Counted from the stretch's first letter, positions 1 to 9,670 are shown. The stretch is DNA of 64,000 nt from Caballeronia sp. dw_19 (GCF_018449515.1 NZ_JAAVUQ010000014.1:1-64000); one strand, 5' to 3'. Notes: generated by a model from the sequence alone, not told the origin. Program-made: numbers and translations.

Positions 1-33
1 CACCCCGCGCTATCCGCGTAAGACCTCCCTCCA
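1..33. repeat. Tail of dispersed intergenic repeat (copy 1)
   Basis: The first 33 bases of the window recur exactly at 58868-58900. In the second copy they form the end of a longer intergenic segment with a small stem-loop. Only the last part of this copy lies in the window. The sequence after base 33 differs between the copies, so 33 marks one boundary of the shared element. Confidence 0.75.
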
Positions 34-160
34 TATGGACGCGTGGGGAGCCTCGGGACAAAGCGATTGCGTCAGGAAGCTTTTCCGGCGAATATATCTC
101 TCTTGATAACCAGTGACAACCCGGAAAATCTCGCACTTCATGTTAGCAAAACTGATCTGA

Positions 161-1051
161 ATGCGGCATCCCTTACCTCCGCTCAATGCGCTACGTGCCT
201 TCGAAGCTGCCGCGCGTCTGGGTAGCTTCAAGGCAGCCGCAACCGAATTACATGTGACTCACGGCGCCGTGAGCCAGCATGTTCGTCTGCTGGAAGAGTG
301 GCTGGGCGCACCCCTGTTTGAGCGGCATAACCGGCGTGTAGTCCTGACGACGGCAGCCCGCGCCTACCTCGCTGAAATCGGGCCCGCATTCGAACAGGTC
401 GCTTCCGCGACCGCAAGGTATGGCTACGTAGGCGGCGTATCGCCCCGCGTGCTGCGAGTGAACGGACCCGCCACGTTCGCGTTGCGTTGGCTAGTTCCAA
501 GGCTCGCGGGTTTTCAGTCGCAGCATCCCGGCGTTGAGGTGAGCCTGGAGACGTCGAATGAGCCGGTGGAAGCCCTGCAAGACGCTTACGACATTATCAT
601 TCGCGGCGGCCCCGATACATTCTACGGTTATTCAATGCGCCCCTTCTTGTCAGAGGAACGTCTGCCCGTCTGCAGTCCCGCGTTGCTGGATCAACGGCCG
701 CTCAAAACGCCGCGTGACCTGATCCATCACACGCTCCTGCATACATCAAGTCTGCCAAGGTTATGGAGCGACTGGCTCGCTCGAGCAGACGTCGCCGATC
801 TCAAACCCGCCACGACGCTGACACTCGATCATTTTTATCTCACGCTGCAAGCCGCACTCGACGGCATAGGCGTGGCAATGGGACCAACCGCCCTGATAGC
901 AGATGACCTGGCATGCGGCCGTCTTGTCGCGCCATTCGCCGGCCCCCTTCTTCCTGCACGCAGTTACTGTACTTATGTGCCGGAAGCTAAGGAAACGGAC
1001 GCGCTTGTGGTCGCCTTCTGCTCGTGGTTGGAACAAGAAGCCAGTACTTAA
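161..1051 (+). CDS. LysR-family transcriptional regulator, GcvA-like
   Basis: A 296-residue protein of normal LysR length. Residues 5-65 form the winged helix-turn-helix (PPLNALRAFEAAARLGSFKAA and the THGAVSQHVRLLEEWLG recognition region). Residues 90-290 are the periplasmic-binding-protein-like effector domain. The opening PLPPLNALRAFEAAAR is typical of the GcvA/AmpR branch. The ATG at 161 has only a weak upstream purine stretch. No divergent target gene is visible because the repeat tail and window edge lie upstream, so effector and target are unknown. It probably acts as a cytoplasmic DNA-binding regulator. Confidence 0.9.
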   Translation: MRHPLPPLNALRAFEAAARLGSFKAAATELHVTHGAVSQHVRLLEEWLGAPLFERHNRRVVLTTAARAYLAEIGPAFEQVASATARYGYVGGVSPRVLRVNGPATFALRWLVPRLAGFQSQHPGVEVSLETSNEPVEALQDAYDIIIRGGPDTFYGYSMRPFLSEERLPVCSPALLDQRPLKTPRDLIHHTLLHTSSLPRLWSDWLARADVADLKPATTLTLDHFYLTLQAALDGIGVAMGPTALIADDLACGRLVAPFAGPLLPARSYCTYVPEAKETDALVVAFCSWLEQEAST

Positions 1052-1198
1052 GCGGTGCGTGGTAAAAACACCGAAAGCCAGCAGGGAATGGACCGATGAA
1101 AAATACGGCTACATCATTTTATAAGTATTACTATCTATATAAAATCTAACCAGCCCACGATCCATGCCCTGCACCGCCCTTCACTTTAGAAATGAAGC

Positions 1199-1978
1199 TT
1201 AGTCCTGCGCGTGCTCGGCAGCTTGTTCAATCAAGGCCGCCACTTCGTCGGGATGCGACTCATACACCGAGTGACTCGCGCCGGCAATCTCGACGGTATG
1301 GCTATGGGCACGGGCTGCATACATCCGTTCCAGGTCGGGATTGATAATCTTGTCGGATTTCGCGACCATGTACCAGCTAGGTTTCACCTTCCATGCCGGA
1401 TCGGTCATAGGGGTTGCGAAGACCGTGGCCGACGTCGGCATCTGTGCCCGGGCTTCAAATTGGGCTTGCTTCAGCGGCAGGTCCGCGGCGAAGTCGCCCG
1501 GGTAGTTGGCCGGATCAAGGAATAGGAAACCATCCGGTGTTTTCACAAGCGGGTGCGCAGAGTTCGGAAACTTCTTGCCGTTGCCAACCTCGGTCTCACC
1601 GGTATCCAACGCATGAGCCGCGATGTAGACCAGACCGGCGACATGGGGATCGTTCCCGGCTGACGTGATGATCGCGCCGCCGTAACTATGGCCGACTAAA
1701 ATGGCCGGTCCATCCTGACGATCGAGAATACGTTTTGTGGCGGTCACGTCTTCCGCAAACGACGTCAACGGTTCCTGGACCAGCGTCACGTTATAGCCAT
1801 CCTTGGTCAGGATATCGTAGACAGGTCTCCAACCCGAGCCACCAACAAACGCACCGTGGACCAGCACGATGTTCTTGACAGGACCTTTAGCGGATTGAGT
1901 CTGTTGAGCCATGGCGCCAACTGAAATGAACGCACTGGCAATGATCGACAAAAGTAACGTAGCGCGACGGATTTTCAT
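1199..1978 (-). CDS. Secreted alpha/beta hydrolase
   Basis: A 259-residue alpha/beta hydrolase starting at the ATG at 1978, which has AGGAA about nine bases upstream; a longer reading to 2023 has no ribosome site and would bury the signal peptide. Residues 1-24 form a Sec signal peptide ending in VGAMA. The nucleophile elbow is GHSYGG, with the oxyanion-loop motif LVHGAF, a likely acid in AKSDKIIN and His in GASHSVYE, so the triad looks complete. It is paralogous to the hydrolase at 57746-58537 (shared ATKRI..DGPAILVGHS pattern). Exported esterase or lactonase-type activity is likely; the substrate is unknown. Confidence 0.85.
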   Translation of the reverse strand: MKIRRATLLLSIIASAFISVGAMAQQTQSAKGPVKNIVLVHGAFVGGSGWRPVYDILTKDGYNVTLVQEPLTSFAEDVTATKRILDRQDGPAILVGHSYGGAIITSAGNDPHVAGLVYIAAHALDTGETEVGNGKKFPNSAHPLVKTPDGFLFLDPANYPGDFAADLPLKQAQFEARAQMPTSATVFATPMTDPAWKVKPSWYMVAKSDKIINPDLERMYAARAHSHTVEIAGASHSVYESHPDEVAALIEQAAEHAQD

Positions 1979-2207
1979 TTTTAATTCCTGGGAAGTTTGT
2001 GGTTTGCAATGGGACGAACACACCTACCCATCCCTCTATTCCCGTCGCAATGAAATATTTTTTAATTCGCCCCTTCGCACGCACGCGCTACGTTTTATCC
2101 GATGTGCTTGGTTGCCCCGCGCCCTCTGCACGGTTAGTATTTTGTAATCGCCGCCTGATACAAGAGCCGTAACGCTTGCCAACGTCTGCTGCGAACAAGA
2201 CAGCCCC

Positions 2208-3491
2208 ATGAATCGCAAAACCCTCGCCGACCGCGAACACACGGACCATCAGCTTATCGAGTCAGCATCGCGAGCCTGGCAACAGGGCGACCTGACGAAG
2301 GCAGAACACGCTTACCGCGGCGTGCTCGAAAGGGATGATTGCAATGGCCTGGCTCACAACAACCTGGCGAATCTCTTGCGGCAATGCGGGCGGTTCAGCG
2401 AAGCCGAAGCGCACTATGGTCGCGCGCTCGAACAGATGCCGGATTCCGCGGAGATCAGGAATAACCGCGCCGGTACACTCGAAAGACTTCATCACTATGA
2501 ACAGGCGGAGATCGAATATCGCCGGGCGCTCGAACTGAAGCCGGATTTCGCCGAGGCCCGCTTCAATCTGGGGATGCTTCTTCTATCCGCCGGGCGTTAT
2601 ACGGAAGGCTGGCAATACTACGAAGCGCGATCGGAAGTGTTTGGAGAACACGGGCAGTTGCCTTTCCCTCAATGGAACGGCGAGGATCTGAAAGGCAAGA
2701 CACTGCTGCTCTTGCCGGAGCAAGGATACGGCGACACCATACAGTTCGTTCGCTATGTGCCGCTGCTTAAAGCGCGAGGCGCGGCAAAGATATCGGTGAT
2801 CTGCAAACCGGTACTCGCGCCCCTTCTGCGCACGGTGGAAGGTATCGACGCACTGGTGACGGACCCTCAGGCGCTTCACGTTCACGATTACTGGGCTTCG
2901 CTGATGAGCCTGCCCTGGCGCACGGGCACGACAGTCGAGTCGATCCCGGCGAAGATTCCCTATGTCGGTGTATTCACCAACCGTCTGGAGATGTGGCGAG
3001 CACGCTTACCCGGCGACGGCTTGCGCGTGGGGCTGGTTTGGAAAGGTAATGCCGGGCACGACAACGATGCACAACGGTCGTTGAGCCATTTTTCCAATCT
3101 GGCGCCGCTGTGGTCCGTCAATGGAATTCGCTTTATCAGCCTGCAAGTGGGCGATGCCGAAACGCAGGCCGACGAATGCAAAATGGCGCAACCCGCTCTT
3201 TGCCTGGGACGGGAGATTCGCGATTTCGGCGATACCGCAGCCATTGTCGCGCAACTCAATCTTGTCATCTGCGTCGATACAGCGATCGCTCACGTGGCCG
3301 GCGCGTTGGGCGTTGCGTGCTGGTTGATGTTGCCACAGACAGGAGTCGACTGGCGCTGGCACCGGACGGGGACCGGGTCACCCTGGTACCCCAACGATAT
3401 GTATCTGTTTCGCCAGCGTCAGGCGGGTTGGCCGGCCTTGATCGACGAGGTGAAAGACGCTCTGGCCGACATCATGCGAAGCGCTCGTTAG
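2208..3491 (+). CDS. TPR protein with C-terminal glycosyltransferase-like domain
   Basis: A 427-residue protein. Residues 10-150 hold about four tetratricopeptide repeats (LTKAEHAYRGVLERDDCNG, FSEAEAHYGRALEQMPDS, YEQAEIEYRRALELKPDF). Residues 160-420 resemble the glycosyltransferase-9/OGT-like domain found behind TPRs in many proteobacteria, with LPEQGYGDTIQFVRYVPLL, GLVWKGNAGHDND and the sugar-nucleotide-binding-like VDTAIAHVAGALG. It is probably cytoplasmic and may glycosylate a protein or envelope component; acceptor and donor cannot be read from sequence. It converges with the zinc-ribbon gene at 3541. No operon partner. Confidence 0.75.
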   Translation: MNRKTLADREHTDHQLIESASRAWQQGDLTKAEHAYRGVLERDDCNGLAHNNLANLLRQCGRFSEAEAHYGRALEQMPDSAEIRNNRAGTLERLHHYEQAEIEYRRALELKPDFAEARFNLGMLLLSAGRYTEGWQYYEARSEVFGEHGQLPFPQWNGEDLKGKTLLLLPEQGYGDTIQFVRYVPLLKARGAAKISVICKPVLAPLLRTVEGIDALVTDPQALHVHDYWASLMSLPWRTGTTVESIPAKIPYVGVFTNRLEMWRARLPGDGLRVGLVWKGNAGHDNDAQRSLSHFSNLAPLWSVNGIRFISLQVGDAETQADECKMAQPALCLGREIRDFGDTAAIVAQLNLVICVDTAIAHVAGALGVACWLMLPQTGVDWRWHRTGTGSPWYPNDMYLFRQRQAGWPALIDEVKDALADIMRSAR

Positions 3492-3540
3492 CCACACGCT
3501 TGGCGCTTGATCTATCGCATCCGCTGAACGCTGCCAAGCG

Positions 3541-4350
3541 CTATTCATCGTGAGCCTTGCCGGTTTCCTTCGCCGCCCGCGCAACCAGATGTTTTGCTTC
3601 CCAGCTCGATGCATCGATCGCGGACGCTTGCGTCGCACTGTCGGCAACGCATTGCCAGTCACCAAGCGCACGGCAATGCCACGCGTGGTGCAGCAATGCA
3701 TCGCGTGCATGTTCGCGGCTGGCGAGTTCGGTGCGCATCTGTTCTAACTGATTGCTGTCTTCACTGCTTACCCATATCCCGGCGAGACGCTGGCGCGCCG
3801 CCGCCAGATTCCCGCCCTGCAGCGCGTGATAGAACGCGCTGATATCGGACTGCGGTGTTCGCGCGGTTTCATCGCTGGCATGCTGGCGACCATTCAATAG
3901 CGATGGTTGCGTCGGCAGAACGCTATTGCCCTGTGTCGTCACCGGTCCGCTTTGGACGAGCGGCCCTGTTGCCGTCAAGTGTGTCTCATCGGCTTGCGGG
4001 TTAAAACCGAAGCCCGCGAGATAGGGTTCGGTCAATGCATAAGCAATCAGCGCACCGGCACCCATCGCGCACGCAAACGCAATTCGTGCCGTGCGCCGCC
4101 TGCTTGCCCGATCGGAAAGAAGTGCGGTTTCCGCTAGCCCCGGATACGTGCCCCGTGAACGCGTGCGACGCGATACGCCGCGCGAACTACCTTTCTTCGC
4201 GTTCGAAGGGGAAGAAAAATTCGCCAGCCGCTGCATGATGGTTGGCGTTTTGCCGCATCGACTGCATTGTTGCCCACTACCGGAATACGTGTTTCCGCAT
4301 CGATCGCAGGTGGTCCATGCAATGTGATCAACTGATCCAAGCACGCGCAT
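3541..4350 (-). CDS. Zinc-ribbon membrane protein, unknown function
   Basis: A 269-residue protein. The ATG at 4350 is preferred because GGAG lies six bases upstream; ATG 4362 and GTG 4365 have no such site. Near the N-terminus is a four-cysteine ribbon (CDRCG...CSRCG). A basic stretch (RRTRSRGTY) is followed by one membrane segment at about residues 90-112 (IAFACAMGAGALIAYAL), leaving a periplasmic tail rich in short helices that resemble degenerate TPRs. The gene follows the sigma-54 activator on the same strand with a 50-base gap, so the two may be cotranscribed. No function is assigned. Confidence 0.65.
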   Translation of the reverse strand: MRVLGSVDHIAWTTCDRCGNTYSGSGQQCSRCGKTPTIMQRLANFSSPSNAKKGSSRGVSRRTRSRGTYPGLAETALLSDRASRRRTARIAFACAMGAGALIAYALTEPYLAGFGFNPQADETHLTATGPLVQSGPVTTQGNSVLPTQPSLLNGRQHASDETARTPQSDISAFYHALQGGNLAAARQRLAGIWVSSEDSNQLEQMRTELASREHARDALLHHAWHCRALGDWQCVADSATQASAIDASSWEAKHLVARAAKETGKAHDE

Positions 4351-4400
4351 AGGATTCTCCATCACTTACATTCAGGGTTCATCGGCTGCCTCAGGAAGCT

Positions 4401-5783
4401 TTACTCGTAGTCGCTCGGATCGGTCGAATCGTGTGCTTCGTCAATGGCTGCACGCGTGGGTATTCCCAGCTCCTGCATCAACCGGTGCAGATGCACACGC
4501 GAAATGCCAAGGCTGCGGGCGGCGTCGACAACCCGGCCTTTGTGCACGAAGAGCGCGACCTCTATCGCCCTTCTGTCCGCTGACGCCCGTGCTTCCCGAA
4601 GCGAGTCCGGCGCGAGCGCGACATGCTCCGCCAGTTCAAGGTCGTGAGCGGTGATGAACTTGCCTTCGGACAAAACGATCGCGCGGCGGACACGATTGAT
4701 CAGTTCCCGGACGTTCCCGGGCCAGCCGTAGTTATGCAACGCTGCAATTGCGTCCGGAGCGAAGCCATGTATCCTGCGCGCGCGTTCACCTTTAAACCGT
4801 TCAAGTGCGTGCGTCGCAAGCGCGGTGATGTCTTTGCCTCTCACGCGAAGAGGCGGCTCCCTCACCTGAAGCACGCAAAGCCGGAAGAAAAGGTCTGCCC
4901 TGAACCTGCCCTCCTCCACGGCAGCTTGCATGTCCTGGTGCGTTGCCGTGATCACCCGTACGTTCACGTCGATAGACTCAAGGCCACCCAGGCGTTCGAT
5001 CCTGCGTTCCTGGATAAAGCGCAACAACGCGGCCTGACTCTCATGCGGCAGGTCGCCGATTTCGTCGAGGAACAACGTTCCGCCATGCGCCTGCTCGACT
5101 CGCCCTATCTTGCGCTGCGTGGCACCTGTGAACGCTCCGCGTTCGTAGCCGAACAATTCCGAATGCAGGAGATCCGGTGGAACGGCGCCGCAGTTTACCG
5201 CCACGAAGGGCATATCACGGCGTGCCGATCGCGCATGAATCATCTGCGCGGTCAACTCCTTGCCGGTTCCTGACTCGCCTGAAATGAACACTGTTGCATC
5301 GGTCGCGGCCACCTTTCGAATGGCCCAATGAAGTTCCAGCATGGCCTCGGAAGAACCTAGCATGCCGCTGCTTGTCGCATCGTCAAGATCCGGCGGTTCC
5401 ACCTCGGAACGAAGAACCTCCATACCAATGGCCTGCCCAACTACATTCACGATCCGCTCATGCGATGTCGGCAGCGTTACAAAGTCGAAGCAATGTGCCG
5501 CAATGACGTCTCGAACGGCCGTCCACTTTCGCGTCTCTTGCGACACCAGCGCAACCCATGCAACCAGTACGGATCGCGAGAGTTGTTCGACCCTTGCAAT
5601 CCGGCCCTCGTGGACACCGTCTGTTAAATCGAGCAGCCCGGCCATGGGCGCACGCGCCAGCTTCGCCGCCGTGTTAGCACCCATGGCCGGTACGACAAGC
5701 CACGCGCGCTCACTGAGGCGCCTTAGAAGTGATTCATTTGGTTTACCTCCAATATATAGAAGCGTGCGATGTGCGCTGTCCAT
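4401..5783 (-). CDS. Sigma-54-dependent activator, VpsR/BerB-like
   Basis: A 460-residue enhancer-binding protein. Residues 1-130 are a VpsR-like N-terminal domain without an obvious receiver phosphoacceptor. Residues 139-375 are the AAA+ domain with Walker A GESGTGKE (169-176), the sigma-54 contact loop GAFTGA (216-221) and Walker B GTLFLDEIGD (235-244). The C-terminal Fis-type helix-turn-helix lies around 412-446. In Vibrio and Burkholderia such proteins, some responding to cyclic di-GMP, drive exopolysaccharide and biofilm genes; that role is inferred here. No sigma-54 promoter (TGGCAC-N5-TTGC) was spotted beside it. Confidence 0.85.
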   Translation of the reverse strand: MDSAHRTLLYIGGKPNESLLRRLSERAWLVVPAMGANTAAKLARAPMAGLLDLTDGVHEGRIARVEQLSRSVLVAWVALVSQETRKWTAVRDVIAAHCFDFVTLPTSHERIVNVVGQAIGMEVLRSEVEPPDLDDATSSGMLGSSEAMLELHWAIRKVAATDATVFISGESGTGKELTAQMIHARSARRDMPFVAVNCGAVPPDLLHSELFGYERGAFTGATQRKIGRVEQAHGGTLFLDEIGDLPHESQAALLRFIQERRIERLGGLESIDVNVRVITATHQDMQAAVEEGRFRADLFFRLCVLQVREPPLRVRGKDITALATHALERFKGERARRIHGFAPDAIAALHNYGWPGNVRELINRVRRAIVLSEGKFITAHDLELAEHVALAPDSLREARASADRRAIEVALFVHKGRVVDAARSLGISRVHLHRLMQELGIPTRAAIDEAHDSTDPSDYE

Positions 5784-6200
5784 GTCGTAGGCGATTCTCT
5801 GGTAGACCCTTCTTTACATGTTTAGTCTCGATGGCTTTCAACACTCACCATCGATTGGCGGACATTTATCATCTGGATCGGTTATGGACGAAAAGAGAGA
5901 ACCCATAGCAACGCGCGTGCCCTGTAGCAAAGCGCGTGCGCGCTGGCAGGTAACAATTTGATCCACCGGATTTGTCGTCTTGTTGCCATCCTAGCGGGGC
6001 GAATTCACGACAGGTGAAACCAAAAGTTAAGTTGCGTTTCCGTCGATGAGAAAACGTCGCTATATGTAACCAGAGCACCTGGGCATTAGATGAGCGTTAG
6101 ACACGATGTAGACGCGGGCATCATCACGCCCATGAAGGTGTTGGGGAATTGTTCTAACGGGTTTTCGCTCGCACCGGCGGACGGGACGAGTCAATTAACC
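5784..6200. other. Gene-free interval, 417 bases
   Basis: This lies between the sigma-54 activator (transcribed leftward) and the 3' end of the NmrA-like gene. Short open readings here lack ribosome sites and recognisable domains. No terminator or repeat was seen. It must hold the promoter of the sigma-54 activator, but no convincing element could be marked. Confidence 0.5.
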
Positions 6201-7028
6201 TTACCCATTACCCCAGATTCCCGTTGCCGCCGTTTCTCGCACGTAGTCGCTGAAATCGCGCGGAGCGCGTCCGAGCGCGCGGATGATACCGTCCGTCACG
6301 GAGGCGTTTCGGCCGTCGAGTACATCCGTGAAGAGATAGCAGATGAGCTCGACAATTTGCGCCGGAAGCCGGGCTTCTTCAAGCGCAGCGGCGTACTCCG
6401 TCATGGACACCCGCGTGAAGCGGATCGGCCGCCCGGATGCTTGCGCAATCTGCGCGATCGCTTCAGCGAACGTCACCAGGCGCGGACCCGTGAGTTCGTA
6501 AAGTTGCCCTGCATGACCCTCCTGCGTCAGCGCGGCTATCGCAACATCGGCTATATCCTCAACATCGACAAATGGCTCGCCAATATCCGCGACGGGCAAT
6601 GCGAACTCGCCGTCGCGTATCGGCTCCAAAAAATGCGCCTCGCTGAAGTTCTGCGCGAACCAACTCGCGCGCAGCAACGTCCACTCGACGCCGGAACTGC
6701 GCACGATGTCTTCACAGCGTTGCGCTTCCGGCTCGCCCCGCCCGGAGAGCAGCACAAGGCGCCGCACGCCGCTTGACACCGCCAGGTCGGTGAATGACTG
6801 GATCGCGTTCGTTGCGCCAGCGACCGATAGATCGGGGTAGTAGCAAACGTACACGGCCTTGACGCCCTCGAGGACTGGCACCCACGTTGAGGGATCATTC
6901 CAGTCAAAGGGCCGCGTGGCGGACCGGGAACCGTGCCGCACGGGCAGATTGCGAGCCGCAAGACGCTCCGCTATCCGACGACCGGTCTTGCCTGTGCTTC
7001 CGAGCACCAGGATAGGTTCTGTATTCAT
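6201..7028 (-). CDS. NmrA-family NAD(P)-binding oxidoreductase
   Basis: A 275-residue atypical short-chain dehydrogenase of the NmrA/ergot-alkaloid-biosynthesis-like type. The Rossmann glycine motif GSTGKTG is at residues 10-16 (ILVLGSTGKTGRRIAE), followed by VLEGVKAVYVCYYPD and LVLLSGRGEPEAQ. The classical YxxxK catalytic pair is not evident, as is usual in NmrA proteins, which act as redox sensors or quinone/azo reductases. It is transcribed divergently from the AraC regulator at 7184, 155 bases away, making it the probable target of that regulator. Substrate unknown. Confidence 0.8.
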   Translation of the reverse strand: MNTEPILVLGSTGKTGRRIAERLAARNLPVRHGSRSATRPFDWNDPSTWVPVLEGVKAVYVCYYPDLSVAGATNAIQSFTDLAVSSGVRRLVLLSGRGEPEAQRCEDIVRSSGVEWTLLRASWFAQNFSEAHFLEPIRDGEFALPVADIGEPFVDVEDIADVAIAALTQEGHAGQLYELTGPRLVTFAEAIAQIAQASGRPIRFTRVSMTEYAAALEEARLPAQIVELICYLFTDVLDGRNASVTDGIIRALGRAPRDFSDYVRETAATGIWGNG

Positions 7029-7183
7029 GGATCACTCCTCCAGATAAACGCCGCATCGTGCGGTAACCGTGAATCCAGAGTAATGTCATAAAGTGCGACG
7101 AACAATGGCATTACGTCTCGGTTTCATGCTCATTCGTCCATTGGAATGGACGTGCCGATATCCCGCTGAATGACACTAATCCC

Positions 7184-8176
7184 ATGATCGACCTGCCCGC
7201 ACCCGAAGATCCGCTCGGCGAAGCGCTGCACTTCCTGCGCATGAGCGGCACCTTTTATTGCCGGTCCGAGTTCACCGCGCCTTGGGCCCTGGAACTGCCG
7301 GCGTTCGAGCAATGCCTGATGTTTCATGTCGTCACGGCAGGAGAGTGCCTGCTGGAAGTGGACGGTATCGAACCTCGCCTGCTGCGTCCCGGGCACCTCG
7401 CCCTTGTTCCCCACGGTGCGGGGCATCGCCTGATGAGCGGCGCGGGCGTCCCGGCGGGAAAACTCTTCGACCTGCCGCGCGACGCAATCAGCAACCGGTA
7501 CGAAGTTCTCCGCCACGGAGAAGGCGGCGCGGCCACGACCATGATCTGTGCCGTCGTCCGTTTCGATCACCCGGCGGCGCATCAACTGATTCGTCTGTTG
7601 CCGCCGCTGATTTGCGTCGACACGTGGAAATCGCCGGAAACGGAATGGATCCAGAGCACGCTGCGATTCATCGCAGCGGAGGCGCAGCACCAGAACCCCG
7701 GAGGGGAAACGATCATCACGCGGCTCGCCGACATTCTCGTGATCCAGGCTATCCGGTCCTGGATCGCCAACGACCGCCAGGCACAGACGGGATGGCTCGG
7801 CGCAATGCGCGACAAGCAGATCGGGCGAGCTATCGCGATGATTCATCGTGATCCCGTGAGCAACTGGACGGTGGCGTCGCTGGCAAACGCTGTCGGCATG
7901 TCACGCTCGGCGTTCTCCGCGCGCTTCACGCAACTCGTCGGCGAACCGGCCATGCATTACGCCGCGCGATGGAAAATGCAGGCGGCGCTCACGCGGCTGC
8001 GAGAGACGGATTCATCGCTGGCAGAATTGGCAAACGCCCTCGGATACGACTCCGAAGCCGCCTTCAGCCGGGCATTCAAGCGAATCATGGGTCTTTCGCC
8101 CGGGGCGGCGCGACGCACTGCGCGAAACGGCGCCGCGCTTGCGGTGCATGACGCCATGAACCTTGCAATAGGCTAA
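7184..8176 (+). CDS. AraC-family regulator with cupin sensor domain
   Basis: A 330-residue regulator. Residues 15-190 form the cupin_6-type ligand domain (CLMFHVVTAGECLLEVDG, GHLALVPHGAGHRL). Residues 220-320 carry the two AraC helix-turn-helices (WTVASLANAVGMSRSAFSARF and SLAELANALGYDSEAAFSRAFKR). Regulators of this layout usually control an adjacent divergent oxidoreductase and often respond to small electrophilic or aromatic compounds; the NmrA-like gene at 6201-7028 fits. The ATG at 7184 gives the first complete cupin strand. Effector unknown. Confidence 0.88.
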   Translation: MIDLPAPEDPLGEALHFLRMSGTFYCRSEFTAPWALELPAFEQCLMFHVVTAGECLLEVDGIEPRLLRPGHLALVPHGAGHRLMSGAGVPAGKLFDLPRDAISNRYEVLRHGEGGAATTMICAVVRFDHPAAHQLIRLLPPLICVDTWKSPETEWIQSTLRFIAAEAQHQNPGGETIITRLADILVIQAIRSWIANDRQAQTGWLGAMRDKQIGRAIAMIHRDPVSNWTVASLANAVGMSRSAFSARFTQLVGEPAMHYAARWKMQAALTRLRETDSSLAELANALGYDSEAAFSRAFKRIMGLSPGAARRTARNGAALAVHDAMNLAIG

Positions 8177-8372
8177 GACCGTGCCGAATAGTGCCTGCCG
8201 CATGATCCTTTCTGACAGTCAGATAAGCCGAGACTGTCGTCCTGTGCGCGTTTTCCCTTGGATTCAGTAAAGATCGTTAGCCTGTACTATCGAAAGAGCG
8301 TTGGGCGCCACCCTCCACGCCTGAGGAGCGCTGACGTTTCCGCGAACGTGAACATATCTTAGGGAGAGGCAC

Positions 8373-8786
8373 ATGACGAAGCCCGAGTACAGCGACCCGT
8401 TCAGTCAGTTTTCCGCGATGTTCCAGCAGTACAAACTTCCGGGATTCGACGTACAGGCAATTCTGGATGCGCGCAGAAAAGACGTCGAAGCCCTGGCGGC
8501 CGCGAACCGCGTTGCATTCGGCGGCATGGAAGCCCTTCGAGATAAACAGATCGAGATCCTGCGCCGGGCCCTCAATGACTTCCAGGGTATCGCGCAGCAG
8601 TTTGCCACCTCTCCGGCCAAAGCATCGTCGAATCCGACCGAAGTCGTTCAAAAGGCGCTGCATCAGGCGCTCGCCGATATGCAGGAAATCGCTCAGAAAA
8701 CGCAGCAGGCTCAGACCGAAGCGTATGCGATTGTGACGAAGCGAATTGAAGAGGCCGCCAAGGAATTGAAGTCGTCGCTGGAGTAA
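8373..8786 (+). CDS. phaP: Phasin family protein
   Basis: A 137-residue amphipathic helical protein of the phasin family, which coats polyhydroxyalkanoate granules and sets their size and number. The N-terminus DPFSQFSAMFQQYKLPGFD and the long Ala/Gln-rich heptads after residue 35 (DVEALAAANRVAFGGMEALRDKQ) match the family, and the length is at the short end of its range. The ATG follows AGGGAGAGGCAC. It is monocistronic, ending at the hairpin at 8825-8857. The symbol is given at family level; burkholderias carry several phasins. Confidence 0.85.
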   Translation: MTKPEYSDPFSQFSAMFQQYKLPGFDVQAILDARRKDVEALAAANRVAFGGMEALRDKQIEILRRALNDFQGIAQQFATSPAKASSNPTEVVQKALHQALADMQEIAQKTQQAQTEAYAIVTKRIEEAAKELKSSLE

Positions 8787-8824
8787 CCTAAGGAGTAGCT
8801 CAAGCGAGGCGCCAAGCCGGGCCC

Positions 8825-8857
8825 AACCGGGAACGTGACCGCCGTTCCCGGTTTTCT
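8825..8857 (+). terminator. Rho-independent terminator of the phasin gene
   Basis: A perfect 10-base stem (AACCGGGAAC at 8825-8834 with GTTCCCGGTT at 8844-8853) and a 9-base loop run into TTCTT. It lies 39 bases after the phasin stop. Confidence 0.8.
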
Positions 8858-8869
8858 TCACTCTATCCG

Positions 8870-8899
8870 CTTCATTCAAGCTTCATTCAAGCTTCATTC
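8870..8899. repeat. Short tandem repeat, 11-base unit
   Basis: The unit CTTCATTCAAG occurs twice in full (8870-8880, 8881-8891) and once in part (8892-8899), just behind the phasin terminator. Probably replication slippage; no function seen. Confidence 0.8.
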
Positions 8900-9091
8900 C
8901 CCCCTTCGAAAGGAACTCCGCGCTGCCGGCCAACCGCGGACGTAGAGCCGTCTTTATTACATCCGAGGTAATTGAACATATTCGTGCGATCGCTAAGATG
9001 GCAGTCATCTGCTTGCGGTATCAGCGTTGAAAAAAAGCATCGCATGGAGATACGCACAGAGTCTCGTTCAACCAATGGAAAGGAGTTAGGA

Positions 9092-9643
9092 ATGCATAGC
9101 TTTACACTTCACACGATCGAATCGGCGCCGGAAAAATCCAAACCGACATTGCATGCGCTGGAACAGAAGTTCGGCTTTTTGCCAAACGTGATGGCAACCA
9201 TGGCGGGGAACCCCGTTCTCCTCAACGGGTTCGCCGGCAGCTTCGGAAGCTTTCACGGAGGAAGCCTCGACGAGTGCGAGAAGCAGGTTCTGCTGCTCAC
9301 AAACGCGGTCACGATCAAGTGCCCCTGGACCGTTGCGGCTCACTCCACGTTCGCCCTTGAGGACGGCATGAGGGAGTCCGACGTCAAGGCAATCCGCGAG
9401 GGAAGACTGCCGGACGACCCGAAATACGCGGCGTTGTCGCGCATGACCAAAGCCCTGATCGAAAAGCGAGGAAATGTGGCCGATGAAGATATCGAAAGGT
9501 TTACTTCCGCTGGATATTCGCCGCTTCAGATTTTCGAGGTAATCACCAGCATTGGTGTGTCCACCATGGCCGCCACTACGACAAACATGGCCGGTACGCC
9601 TGTCGAAGAGCGCTTTAAGGCTCAGGCATGGACACCTGCCTGA
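9092..9643 (+). CDS. Carboxymuconolactone decarboxylase/AhpD-like protein
   Basis: A 183-residue all-helical CMD/AhpD-type protein. The ATG at 9092 is chosen because AAGGAG lies seven bases upstream; a longer reading from 8972 has none. AhpD-like alkylhydroperoxidases carry ExxCxxCxxxH. Here the equivalent segment is IKCPWTVAAHSTFA, so the first cysteine and the histidine remain but the second cysteine is threonine and the Glu is absent. A disulfide-cycling peroxidase mechanism is therefore doubtful and the function uncertain. Followed by the 17-base-pair hairpin at 9671-9708. Monocistronic. Confidence 0.8.
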   Translation: MHSFTLHTIESAPEKSKPTLHALEQKFGFLPNVMATMAGNPVLLNGFAGSFGSFHGGSLDECEKQVLLLTNAVTIKCPWTVAAHSTFALEDGMRESDVKAIREGRLPDDPKYAALSRMTKALIEKRGNVADEDIERFTSAGYSPLQIFEVITSIGVSTMAATTTNMAGTPVEERFKAQAWTPA

Positions 9644-9670
9644 CGAGAGGACCGTCACTGAGCGGAAACG

